Of a stretch of DNA of 64,000 nt, positions 6,885 through 14,546 are shown in pieces. The notes under the pieces were generated by a model. It had not been told where the DNA came from and ran no database searches. It worked only from the letters and a program-made list of their open reading frames with translations. The DNA is taken from contig NZ_JAVHUW010000065.1 in assembly GCF_030954495.1 (NCBI RefSeq), positions 62,001-126,000 on the forward strand. Direction: 5' to 3'. Within the stretch, counting starts at the first letter, position 1. Each line of letters begins with the position of its first letter. The stretch is from Candidatus Desulfosporosinus nitrosoreducens (GTDB lineage: Bacteria > Bacillota > Desulfitobacteriia > Desulfitobacteriales > Desulfitobacteriaceae). The position numbers and the translations under genes are program-made.

Positions 6885-9368
6885 ATGACTACGACGTGTT
6901 GTTGTTTATCCCCTCATGAACAACGAATTCAAGAGGAACAATTGGGCAAGAAGAATTTCGCAGGCCGCGAAAGAGTTTTTGAAATTCTGACGAGTTTCCA
7001 AAACCTGCGCCCTAAAATTGACGTGGAAAGAGGTAAATATTTCACTCAATCCTTTATAGAGACGGAAGGTCAACCTCTGGTGCTAAGATGGGCCAAGGCC
7101 CTAAAACACATTGCTGAAAACATCACAGTTTACATTGATGATCATCAGCTTCTAGTCGGAAGAGCGGGCTATCAAGGACGCTATGGGATTCTTTTCCCTG
7201 AATTGGACGGGGATTTCCTGGATCTGGCTATTGAACAGCTTCCTAAACGAGTTGAGTCTCCTTTTGACGTCACCCCAGAAGATGCACAGGTTATTATTAA
7301 AGAAATTGCGCCGTACTGGAAAGGGAAGACCTTCCATGAAAATTTGGCCAAAGCCCTTCCGAAAGATACTTTTAAATTAACTTATGACCCGGAAAACCCC
7401 TTGAATTCAAGATTCCTCGTCAATGAGACAGCGACCTTCCGTTCCTCTATTCAGTGGGTTCATGATTACGAAAAGATACTGAAAAGAGGGTTTAAAGGAA
7501 TCAAAGAAGAAGCTCAGCAAAAACTTGAAGCCCTTGATCCGATGAGTCCTGTCGATAACATGGAGAAAAAGCCTTTTCTAGAAGCGGTCATTATCACTTG
7601 TGACGCTATCGTTCTCTGGGCTAAAAGACATGGGAAGTTAGCCGCTGCGCTGGCTCAAAAAGAAACAGACCCGCAAAGGAAAAAAGAATTACAGGAAATT
7701 GCTCAAATATGTGAACATGTTCCTGAAAACCCTGCTCGTGATTTCCGTGAAGCGGTTCAATCTCAGTGGTTTATCCAAATGTTTTCCAGAATTGAGCAAA
7801 AAACCGGTACGATTATTTCCAACGGTCGGATGGACCAATATTTGTATCCTTATTATAAGAAGGATCTTGAAGAAGGCCGGATCAACGAAGAGCAAGCGAC
7901 CGAATTACTCGAATGCATGTGGGTCGCTATGGCGCAGTTCATCGATCTCTATCTTTCTCCAACAGGTGGCGCCTTCAATGAAGGGTATGCCCACTGGGAA
8001 GCCGTAACTGTTGGCGGACAAACCCCGGATGGTATAGATGCTACCAATGATCTGACGTATATCTTCTTAAGATCCAAGCAAGAATTCCCTCTTAATTATC
8101 CCGACCTCGCTGCCCGGATTCACACCCGTGCTCCGGAACGGTATCTTTATGAAGTGGCGGAAACCATTAAAGAAGGGACAGGTTTCCCCAAACTTATCAA
8201 CGACGAAGAAGTTGTACCGCTCTTACTTGCTAAGGGCGCCGGTTTTGAAGAAGCTTATGACTATGCGGTATCAGGTTGTGCAGAATGCAGGATGCCGAAT
8301 CGCGATACTTACACCAGCGGCAACCCGTATGTGAACTTTGCTGCGGCTGTAGAGCTAACTCTTTACAATGGCAAAATGCTCAAATTTGGGGATGATATCC
8401 TTGGGCTTCAAACTGGAGATCCCTGCAATTTCAAGACTTGGGATGAGTTCTGGAATGCCTATCTTGCTCAGCAAACGAATTTCCTGAAACACGCTTTCAT
8501 CCAACAACATATTATTATCAATATGCGGCCCAATCATTTTGCTACTCCGCTCGGTTCTTTGATGCATGACCTTTGCATGGAGAACTGTAAAGACCTGCAT
8601 ACTCCGGTAATTGAGGGCGGAATTGATCTGGGTTACTTCGAATTAATAGGGTATGGTACAGTAGTCGACTCTCTGGCGGCTATTAAAAAACTGGTCTTTG
8701 AGGAGAAAAAATTAAGCATGCCCCAACTTATTGCAGCCATGAAGAGCAATTTTGAAAGCTACGAAGTAGTTCGCGAAATGGTCATGAATACACCTAAATA
8801 TGGCAACAATGATTTTTACGCTGATACAATCGCTAAAGACGTCGACAGAGAAGCCCTAAAATTCACCAAGAAATACTCGAAGGAGATAGGAGTTCATCTG
8901 GATCTAAGGCTTGTGCCGTTCACTTCTCACGTTCCTTTCGGCAAAGTTGTCAGCGCTACTCCGAATGGCAGAAAAGCGTGGACTCCTCTTTCCGATGGAT
9001 CTTCCGCATCCCACGGTGCTGATATCAATGGACCTACGGCTGTTCTCATGTCCAACTTCAACTCCAAGAACTATAACTTCAGAGATCGGGCGGCTAGATT
9101 GTTGAACATCAAGTTAAGCTCATCCTGTGTAGCCGGAGAAGAAGGAACTGAGAAATTAGTCTCCTTTATCCGGACTTGGTGCGATTTGAAATTGTGGCAT
9201 ATACAATTCAACATTGTTAACAGAGAAACACTGCTTGCCGCTAAAAAGGACCCTGCAAAATACCGCGGCCTGATCGTGCGGGTCGCCGGATATAGTGCCT
9301 ACTTTGTCGAGTTGTCCCCTGATTTACAAGATGATATTATCGCTAGAACAGAGCACAGTGCGATCTAA
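6885..9368 (+). CDS. islA: Glycyl radical enzyme, isethionate sulfite-lyase (IslA/IseG) type
   Basis: 827 aa. Cleaves the C-S bond of isethionate to acetaldehyde and sulfite, if the assignment is right. The thiyl-radical motif is GCAEC with C465 and general base E467; the C-terminal glycyl loop is RVAGYSAY with G802. Residues I remember from the Bilophila IslA structure (R189, Q193, W374, C468, E470, R678, F682, G805) all appear here at exactly minus three: R186, Q190, W371, C465, E467, R675, F679, G802. That fixed offset argues for IslA over PFL, choline lyase (GCVE) or diol dehydratase. The N-terminus (MTTTCCC) is short, with no obvious encapsulation tail. AGGAGG precedes the ATG. A partner activase follows, and acetaldehyde production fits the divergent microcompartment genes. 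A DHPS lyase (HpsG type) remains the main alternative. Confidence 0.82.
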   Translation: MTTTCCCLSPHEQRIQEEQLGKKNFAGRERVFEILTSFQNLRPKIDVERGKYFTQSFIETEGQPLVLRWAKALKHIAENITVYIDDHQLLVGRAGYQGRYGILFPELDGDFLDLAIEQLPKRVESPFDVTPEDAQVIIKEIAPYWKGKTFHENLAKALPKDTFKLTYDPENPLNSRFLVNETATFRSSIQWVHDYEKILKRGFKGIKEEAQQKLEALDPMSPVDNMEKKPFLEAVIITCDAIVLWAKRHGKLAAALAQKETDPQRKKELQEIAQICEHVPENPARDFREAVQSQWFIQMFSRIEQKTGTIISNGRMDQYLYPYYKKDLEEGRINEEQATELLECMWVAMAQFIDLYLSPTGGAFNEGYAHWEAVTVGGQTPDGIDATNDLTYIFLRSKQEFPLNYPDLAARIHTRAPERYLYEVAETIKEGTGFPKLINDEEVVPLLLAKGAGFEEAYDYAVSGCAECRMPNRDTYTSGNPYVNFAAAVELTLYNGKMLKFGDDILGLQTGDPCNFKTWDEFWNAYLAQQTNFLKHAFIQQHIIINMRPNHFATPLGSLMHDLCMENCKDLHTPVIEGGIDLGYFELIGYGTVVDSLAAIKKLVFEEKKLSMPQLIAAMKSNFESYEVVREMVMNTPKYGNNDFYADTIAKDVDREALKFTKKYSKEIGVHLDLRLVPFTSHVPFGKVVSATPNGRKAWTPLSDGSSASHGADINGPTAVLMSNFNSKNYNFRDRAARLLNIKLSSSCVAGEEGTEKLVSFIRTWCDLKLWHIQFNIVNRETLLAAKKDPAKYRGLIVRVAGYSAYFVELSPDLQDDIIARTEHSAI

Positions 9369-9378
9369 TTCAATCCTT

Positions 9379-9408
9379 GTAAGTCCTGCTTTCCTAAGCA
9401 GGACTTAC
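9379..9408 (+). other. Intercistronic hairpin between islA and its activase gene
   Basis: GTAAGTCCTGCTT (9379-9391) pairs perfectly with AAGCAGGACTTAC (9396-9408) around TCCT. No T run follows, so full termination is unlikely. It may protect the islA 3' end or reduce read-through, giving much more lyase than activase, as this enzyme pair needs. Confidence 0.6.
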
Positions 9409-9432
9409 ATTCATCGTAGTTAGGAGGCAACT

Positions 9433-10362
9433 ATGGGGGAAACAGTTTTATTTGATAAGAAGAACTATGGATATGTGTTTAATATCCAACACTATTCAGT
9501 CCATGATGGTCCGGGGATAAGAACCATCGTTTTCTTAAAGGGATGCCCTTTAAGGTGTAAGTGGTGTAGTAACCCCGAATCTCAGCTGCCGCATCCGGAA
9601 TTGGGATATAACCCCAACAAGTGTATAGGAATTAATAATTGCTTGAGATGTGCTGAAGTGTGTGTCTATGGAGCAGTTAAGCAAGACCAAGCTGAAAATG
9701 AAAAAATTTTAATTGATCGTCAACTTTGCAAGGAATGTTTGCTTTGTACAGAGGCCTGCCCCTCTAAAGCGCTCGAAGTCTTTGGCAAACAAACAAGTAT
9801 CGAGGATATTATTCAAGCCGTCGAGAAAGACAGTGCTTTTTATTCCCGCTCGGGCGGAGGTTTAACCTTTAGTGGTGGGGAACCTCTAATGCAAGCTGAA
9901 TTTATCACTGAGGTTTTAAAAGTAGCTCGGCGCAGAAGGATCAATACGGCGATAGAGACTTGCGGTTATGCGGAGTGGCCGCAATTTGCCAAAGTATGTC
10001 AACATCTTAATTCATTGATTATGGATATCAAGTGTATTGACTCGGAAAAACACAAGGCGTTTACGGGTGCTTCCAATGAACTCATTTTGAAAAACTTCGC
10101 AAATCTATGTGAGGAATTTCCCAACTTGTCGAAGCTCATTCGCACACCTGTGATTCCTGGGTTCAACGATAAGAAAGAGGATATACAGGCTATCGTTGAT
10201 TTCATAAAAGGCCGCCCTAATGTTCGCTATGAACTTTTGCCCTATCATCGTTTAGGTCAGCAAAAATACACCTACTTAGGTAAAGACTATGCTTTAGATG
10301 GCGTGAAGTTAGATGATGAAACGTTCAATCAGCTTAAGGAGATTGCGGACCTTCGTAATTAA
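9433..10362 (+). CDS. islB: Glycyl-radical-enzyme activating enzyme (radical SAM), IslB type
   Basis: 309 aa. Uses S-adenosylmethionine and a reduced 4Fe-4S cluster to place the radical on Gly802 of the upstream lyase. Radical-SAM cysteines are C38, C42 and C45 (KGCPLRCKWCSNP). Two ferredoxin-type clusters are inserted after them (CIGINNCLRCAEVC and CKECLLCTEACPSKA), which is the layout of class-I activases for choline lyase, diol dehydratase and isethionate lyase. GGLTFSGGEPL binds the SAM methionine. The gene begins 64 bp after islA, behind a hairpin, with TTAGGAGG before the ATG. The PFL activase is shorter and lacks the ferredoxin insert. Confidence 0.9.
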   Translation: MGETVLFDKKNYGYVFNIQHYSVHDGPGIRTIVFLKGCPLRCKWCSNPESQLPHPELGYNPNKCIGINNCLRCAEVCVYGAVKQDQAENEKILIDRQLCKECLLCTEACPSKALEVFGKQTSIEDIIQAVEKDSAFYSRSGGGLTFSGGEPLMQAEFITEVLKVARRRRINTAIETCGYAEWPQFAKVCQHLNSLIMDIKCIDSEKHKAFTGASNELILKNFANLCEEFPNLSKLIRTPVIPGFNDKKEDIQAIVDFIKGRPNVRYELLPYHRLGQQKYTYLGKDYALDGVKLDDETFNQLKEIADLRN

Positions 10363-10383
10363 TTTAGAATCCGCTATTCAATC

Positions 10384-10576
10384 CGGCGGTATCCTAGTCT
10401 GGTCCAGGGAGCCCGCGAGCGCTTTTCGCTGTTGTGAAGAGGTCAGCGGAACCGGTGCAATGGCGATGCTTATTCGGGAATGGTGGGATTGTCTGCTTGT
10501 GCATAACGGAAAAAAGGTCCCGGTCTTGGGTTACCTATGATGCTGGTCAACAATATCAGCAATTATCAGACTCCTT
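10384..10576 (+). pseudogene. Truncated copy of an FMN riboswitch joined to a ribB fragment
   Basis: Bases ~10384-10458 closely match 12422-12497 (the middle of the intact FMN riboswitch, with the shared core GAGCGCTTTTCGCTGTTG). The match then jumps directly to ribB coding sequence: 10459-10576 matches 12825-12944 (ATGGCGATGCTTAT...CAGACTCCTT). About 330 bases are therefore deleted at the join, and the ribB part carries small indels and a stop. Both ends of the riboswitch are missing, so it should not fold or regulate. A 75-codon open frame across this relic (10313-10540) starts inside islB and is not a gene. It is a decayed duplicate, in the same orientation as the intact locus 2 kb downstream. 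Confidence 0.85.
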
Positions 10577-10611
10577 GAAGAGAAAGAGGAATTAAAAATT
10601 CCTAGAGCAAG

Positions 10612-10645
10612 ATGAGGTTGTAAGGGTTGCTTACAGCCTCATTTT
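10612..10645 (+). terminator. Intrinsic terminator after the islAB unit and ribB relic
   Basis: ATGAGGTTGTAAG (10612-10624) pairs with CTTACAGCCTCAT (10630-10642) with one T-G wobble, loop GGTTG, then TTTT. It should end transcription arriving from islB. Confidence 0.75.
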
Positions 10646-10852
10646 ACGTGTGTTTTTTACCGCCATAGGAATATTAAGATTATTTAGTGGTTAAGTAGCA
10701 CAAGTTTATTCCCGAAAGCTTTTTGTCCGCAAAATGCTTTATAATAGACTAGGGGTTTTTAAATTCCTGAAATCCAAATTTGAAGTGGCTGACCACAGCA
10801 AGCAGGCTGGAGGTATCCTAGCCGGATCTGATCAGGAGAAATGGGGTTTAGT

Positions 10853-12253
10853 ATGAAAGTTAAGATCATCTATCGCTGTTCGAATTGTGGCGGCGAGAGT
10901 CCAAAGTGGCTGGGAAAATGTCCGACTTGTGAAGAGTGGAATACCTTCGAGGAAGTTGTTAATCGGCCTGTATCTGAAACGTCAAGCGCGAAACGGACGA
11001 CTTCGGCTAAGAGATTATCCGAGGTTTTATCCGGCAATAGCGACCGAATTGTAACGAAAATCCTGGAATTTAACCGTGTTCTGGGCGGAGGAATTGTTAA
11101 GGATTCCGTGATCATTCTGACAGCAAGACCCGGGGCGGGAAAGTCAACCTTACTTTTGCAGGTGGCTGATGATGTAGCCGCACAGGGCTATAAGGTCCTC
11201 TATGCTTCCGCGGAGGAAAGCGATACCCAAATCAAGAACAGAGCGGACAGGATTCTAAAGGGAAAGCACAATAACATCTGGATTTATTCGGATACGAGCA
11301 TGGACCATGTCCTGCAGACGGTCAATGAATTGGACCCGGATTTAATGATCATAGACAGCATCCAAACCTTCACCCTGGAAGAACATCATTCTCGTCCCGG
11401 TTCCCCTATTCAGACAATGGGGTGTGCGAATGAACTCCTGAAGGTTGCCAAGAACAACAGCCGCCCCAGGGCAGTGATCATGGTAGGGCAGATGACGAAA
11501 GAAGATGAGATAGCCGGGCTGCGGGCCTTGGAGCATCTTGTGGATGCCGTTTTGATTTTAAATGGGGAAAATGGCGAGGAATTGAGGGGGGCTTGGTGTT
11601 CGAAGAACCGCTTCGGGAGCACAGGAGAAATTGGTTTTTTCTCTATGACGGAACAAGGAATGTTGTCCATAGATAATCCGTCAGAGTTCTTCATGACGCA
11701 AAGGGGAGAGGGGCAGGCGGTTTCCGGCAGCGCCTTGGCTGTTATCAAGGAAGGAACACGGCCAATTATTGTGGAAGTGGAGAGCCTTGTCTCGAAATCC
11801 TTTACCCCCTATCCCTCCAGAATTGCGGAATGCTTAAAACGCGATCAATTGAATACCCTCATTTCGATTCTGGAACAGCGGGGGAAGATCAGCCTTTACG
11901 ATAAAAATGTGGTCATTAAAACGACAGGCGGGCTGCAGCTTAAAGAACAATCCGTCAACTTAGCCATTATTATGTGCATTGTTTCTTCTGTCAGAGATAA
12001 AGCTATCCCTAATGATGTCGTATTTGTGGCTGACGTGGGGCTTACCGGGGAACTTAAGAAAGTCCCCTCCATAGAGTCGAGGGTGCGGGAAATCGACCGC
12101 ATGGGATTTAAGCGCGTCTATGTGGCGCAGAACACTGTGCGGGACCCCGCCAGGTTCAGGAACCTGGAAATCGTTGCGCTTAATACCTTAGCGGATGTTA
12201 TCAGGCATTTGGATATGAAAGCTCCTCCCAAGGACAGCAACATGCTTATCTAG
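10853..12253 (+). CDS. radA: RadA/Sms-like DNA repair ATPase (divergent copy)
   Basis: 466 aa. RadA drives branch migration during recombinational repair. Order: N-terminal zinc finger C9/C12/C23/C26, RecA-like ATPase with Walker A ARPGAGKST (about 91-99), the RadA-specific KNRFG motif (SKNRFGSTGEIGFF), and a C-terminal Lon-like domain (YPSRIAECLKRDQLN onwards). The Walker A region and VGQMTKEDEIAGLRALEHLVDA are further from the usual RadA text (HVTKEGAIAGPR) than expected, and the gene is not beside disA/clpC as in most Firmicutes. It may therefore be a second, acquired radA. I prefer ATG 10853 over 10841: it gives the common RadA start length, although neither has an ideal ribosome site. 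It sits between the ribB relic and intact ribB. Confidence 0.85.
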   Translation: MKVKIIYRCSNCGGESPKWLGKCPTCEEWNTFEEVVNRPVSETSSAKRTTSAKRLSEVLSGNSDRIVTKILEFNRVLGGGIVKDSVIILTARPGAGKSTLLLQVADDVAAQGYKVLYASAEESDTQIKNRADRILKGKHNNIWIYSDTSMDHVLQTVNELDPDLMIIDSIQTFTLEEHHSRPGSPIQTMGCANELLKVAKNNSRPRAVIMVGQMTKEDEIAGLRALEHLVDAVLILNGENGEELRGAWCSKNRFGSTGEIGFFSMTEQGMLSIDNPSEFFMTQRGEGQAVSGSALAVIKEGTRPIIVEVESLVSKSFTPYPSRIAECLKRDQLNTLISILEQRGKISLYDKNVVIKTTGGLQLKEQSVNLAIIMCIVSSVRDKAIPNDVVFVADVGLTGELKKVPSIESRVREIDRMGFKRVYVAQNTVRDPARFRNLEIVALNTLADVIRHLDMKAPPKDSNMLI

Positions 12254-12350
12254 GTTCTTTAGCAATACTACCGGCATTCGGTTTTTCGGCAGGGCTGACA
12301 TTTTCATGCGAACTAGGAAAAATTACAATTGAGGAGTTAAATCAGAGTAC

Positions 12351-12378
12351 TGGACAAACTGTAACGCAGGAGTATACT
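12351..12378 (+). promoter_or_regulatory. Predicted sigma-A promoter of the FMN-riboswitch/ribB unit
   Basis: TGGACA (12351-12356), 16 bases, then TATACT (12373-12378). The start site would fall near 12385, just ahead of the first riboswitch stem at 12392, which is the spacing expected. Confidence 0.6.
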
Positions 12379-12391
12379 TAAGCTTAAGTGA

Positions 12392-12539
12392 CTTATTCTC
12401 AGGGCGGGGTGAGAGTCCCCACCGGCGGTATCCTAGATTGATCTAGGGAGCCCGCGAGCGCTTTTCGCTGTTGCGAAGAGGTCAGCAGAACTGGTGCCAG
12501 GCCAGTGCCGACGGTATAGTCCGGATAAAAGAGGATAAG
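12392..12539 (+). ncRNA. FMN riboswitch (RFN element)
   Basis: Contains the conserved RFN blocks in order: CTCAGGGCGGGGTGAGAG, CCCCACCGGCGGTA, GAGCCCGCGAGCG, GGTCAGCAGAACTGGTG, and CCGACGGTATAGTCCGGAT. The closing stem is CTTATTCTC (12392-12400) with GAGGATAAG (12531-12539). It binds flavin mononucleotide and turns off the downstream riboflavin gene. A hairpin AGGGC...GCCCT lies at about 12598-12622, followed by a T run before the ribosome site. Whether control is by termination or by translation I cannot tell. It fills most of the 410-bp gap before ribB. Confidence 0.95.
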
Positions 12540-12663
12540 GCAGTCAGCAGGAGAATTAGCGACTAACTCTGGTGAGTTTGAAGATTTTAATAATTAAAGG
12601 GCTGTCTGTCTCATTGCCCTGATTCAAGTAAGTCAACTAATTTTTTTAGGGGGCATACTACTT

Positions 12664-13320
12664 ATGAATCAGAATTTACTTGCACGATTTGGAAATCCGC
12701 TGGAGAGAGTGGAAAATGCGCTTGCCGCGCTGCGCAACGGTCAGGGAGTTTTAGTCACCGATGATGAGCAAAGAGAAAACGAAGGAGACATTTTTTTTGC
12801 CGCTGAAACCTTGACCAAGGAGCAAATGGCGATGCTTATCCGGGAATGTAGTGGGATTGTCTGCTTGTGCTTAACGGAGGAAAGGGTCTCAGCCTTGGGT
12901 TTACCCATGATGGTGGCCAACAATACCAGCAGTTATCAGACTCCTTTTACGGTGTCCATTGAAGCTGCGCGAGGTGTGACGACGGGCGTATCGGCGGCTG
13001 ACCGCGTTACCACCGTGAAAGCTGCTATCGCTGAGGGGGCCTGCCCTGAAGATCTTCGCCTGCCGGGGCACATTTTTCCCTTGAGGGCTAAGCCTTTAGG
13101 GGTGCTGGAACGTCCGGGACATACGGAGGCCAATGTTGATTTAATGCGGCTGGCGGGTTTAAAGCCTTATGGCGTATTATGTGAATTGACGAACCCTGAC
13201 GGTACTATGGCGCGGCTGCCTGAAATTGTGGCTTTTGCCGAAAAACATGGTATGCCTGTGCTTACGGTTGAGGATATTATCAGCTATCGCCAGGCAAAGG
13301 AAACGACGAAGGTAAGTTAA
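12664..13320 (+). CDS. ribB: 3,4-dihydroxy-2-butanone-4-phosphate synthase
   Basis: 218 aa, monofunctional (no GTP cyclohydrolase II domain). Converts ribulose 5-phosphate to dihydroxybutanone phosphate plus formate for riboflavin synthesis. The acidic metal-binding loop DDEQRENEGDIFF (about residues 33-45) and the RPGHTEANVDLMRLAG stretch with the catalytic histidine are intact. The sequence is strikingly like the enterobacterial RibB in length and text (MNQNLLARFGNP start). In most Firmicutes this activity is fused to RibA, so a stand-alone RibB under an RFN switch may be an extra or acquired copy. AGGGGG is 11 nt before the ATG. Confidence 0.95.
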   Translation: MNQNLLARFGNPLERVENALAALRNGQGVLVTDDEQRENEGDIFFAAETLTKEQMAMLIRECSGIVCLCLTEERVSALGLPMMVANNTSSYQTPFTVSIEAARGVTTGVSAADRVTTVKAAIAEGACPEDLRLPGHIFPLRAKPLGVLERPGHTEANVDLMRLAGLKPYGVLCELTNPDGTMARLPEIVAFAEKHGMPVLTVEDIISYRQAKETTKVS

Positions 13321-13355
13321 TTTGTATTTAAATTTGTATTTAAATTTGTATTTAA
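13320..13355. repeat. Three tandem copies of a 12-base AT-rich unit
   Basis: ATTTGTATTTAA is repeated three times directly after the ribB stop codon. It has no evident function; slippage is a likely origin. Confidence 0.8.
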
Positions 13356-13410
13356 TAGTAACTACTTATGTCCGAATGCCGCTATAGCCGAGAACCATTG
13401 CAGAAATAAA

Positions 13411-13443
13411 ATGGGTTGTAACAGTGTGTTGCAACCCATTTTT
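13411..13443 (+). terminator. Intrinsic terminator downstream of ribB
   Basis: ATGGGTTGTAAC (13411-13422) pairs with GTTGCAACCCAT (13428-13439), one wobble, loop AGTGT, then five Ts. A longer reading of the next open frame would start inside this hairpin, which is one reason to use the later ATG at 13496. Confidence 0.85.
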
Positions 13444-13495
13444 GAGAGGATATAGCGATAGTCTTTTTTCAGTAGTATTACATTGGAGGACAATA

Positions 13496-14095
13496 ATGCC
13501 TGATTGCTACTCGAATTTCAAGGAGTTACAATCACATGAACAAGAAGGACAAGATTATAGGATAAGCTTCAGTGGAGAGTGGCGGCCGGTTTTAATCATC
13601 GCTCCGCATGGCGGGAGAATTGAGCCCTATACGACAGAAATCGCCAAATGGATTGCGGGTGAAGAGTTTGCCTGGTACTCTTTCGAGGGTTTGAAAGATG
13701 GTGTAGGTAACCGAAAACTCCATATTACCAGTCATAATTTTGATGAGCCCGTTGTGCTGCGCGGTTTGAAAGAAGCTGGCATTGTTTTGACCGTTCACGG
13801 ACTGAAAGATTCCAGCGAAGAATTCCTCATGATTGGCGGACTGGATTCGGCATTTGGTTTAGAGTTAAGTAGTGCTCTCCAAGTGCAGGGATTTAGTGTT
13901 AAACAAAGTGAGCCAAGATATCAGGGCATACGAACAACGAATATTTGCAATTGTGGGCGTACGGGTAAAGGGGTTCAGCTGGAAATTAGCTTTGCCCTCA
14001 GAAAACGGGTTTTCGAGGATATTGCCTACCGAACTCGGTTCGTTGATACGATTAGAGCGCTTATTAAACAACGATTATTAAATGTCGTAGATTAG
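13496..14095 (+). CDS. Poly-gamma-glutamate hydrolase family protein (PF05908-like)
   Basis: 199 aa from ATG 13496, which has GGAGGACAATA in front; the longer reading from 13424 runs through a terminator. The family signature is visible: LIIAPHGGRIEPYTTEIAKWIAG (Zn-binding His and Glu), FAWYSFEG, LHITSHNFDEP, and VLTVHGLKD with a second metal His, followed by GVQLEIS near the C-terminus. Phage members of this family cut capsule poly-gamma-glutamate; Bacillus YjqB-type members are chromosomal and their role is unclear. No signal peptide is visible, so it is probably cytoplasmic. It is a single-gene unit between two strong terminators. Confidence 0.75.
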   Translation: MPDCYSNFKELQSHEQEGQDYRISFSGEWRPVLIIAPHGGRIEPYTTEIAKWIAGEEFAWYSFEGLKDGVGNRKLHITSHNFDEPVVLRGLKEAGIVLTVHGLKDSSEEFLMIGGLDSAFGLELSSALQVQGFSVKQSEPRYQGIRTTNICNCGRTGKGVQLEISFALRKRVFEDIAYRTRFVDTIRALIKQRLLNVVD

Positions 14096-14129
14096 GCGGC
14101 AGTGAAAAGCTGAATCATAGTTTTCCAAA

Positions 14130-14180
14130 ATAGCCTGTAAAGCAGACAGCTAAAAGCCTGCTTTATGGGCTATCTTTTTT
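14130..14180 (+). terminator. Strong intrinsic terminator
   Basis: ATAGCCTGTAAAGCAG (14130-14145) pairs over 16 bp (two G-T wobbles) with CTGCTTTATGGGCTAT (14158-14173), followed by C and six Ts (14175-14180). Ends the PGA-hydrolase-like unit. Confidence 0.9.
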
Positions 14181-14546
14181 CTGTGCACTTCAAAACATAG
14201 GCCACGCTTTAGTTATGATGGGGTAGCCTTTTGTCCCTGGTTAATATACCAGTAAATTCTAAAATGGCTCTTTCGTACATATGCATTTGATGATAGTATA
14301 GGATAAGGAGATGATAATGATGGAAGGAGGAATGTAACGCCTTGTGTCCACTTTGTCAGCATAGATACTGTTGGTCATCAGGATTCGGAATGAGGAAACG
14401 ATTGATAAACAGTTTCTTCTAAAACTTTCGGAGGCGGCTTTATGATGCCTGAAATTATCGCCGCTATACATGCAAGTCATAAAGTTGATACATATCTGGA
14501 TTTGGGCTTTCAATAGATACAGTACATTAATTAGGAGGAGAAATAA
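14181..14546 (+). other. Gap before the double-cubane operon with possible tiny ORFs
   Basis: No convincing gene. Two short frames have ribosome-site-like sequences. TTG 14342 (after GGAGG, 11 nt) would give a 25-aa peptide with C-P-L-C and a further Cys. ATG 14442, 7 nt after GGAGG, would give a 17-aa peptide. They may be gene remnants or leader peptides. GGAGGAG precedes the next gene. Confidence 0.3.

Noticed and set aside
10313..10540. 75-codon frame over the end of islB and the ribB relic
   Set aside because: It begins inside islB and runs through the decayed riboswitch copy; the protein has no sensible domain.
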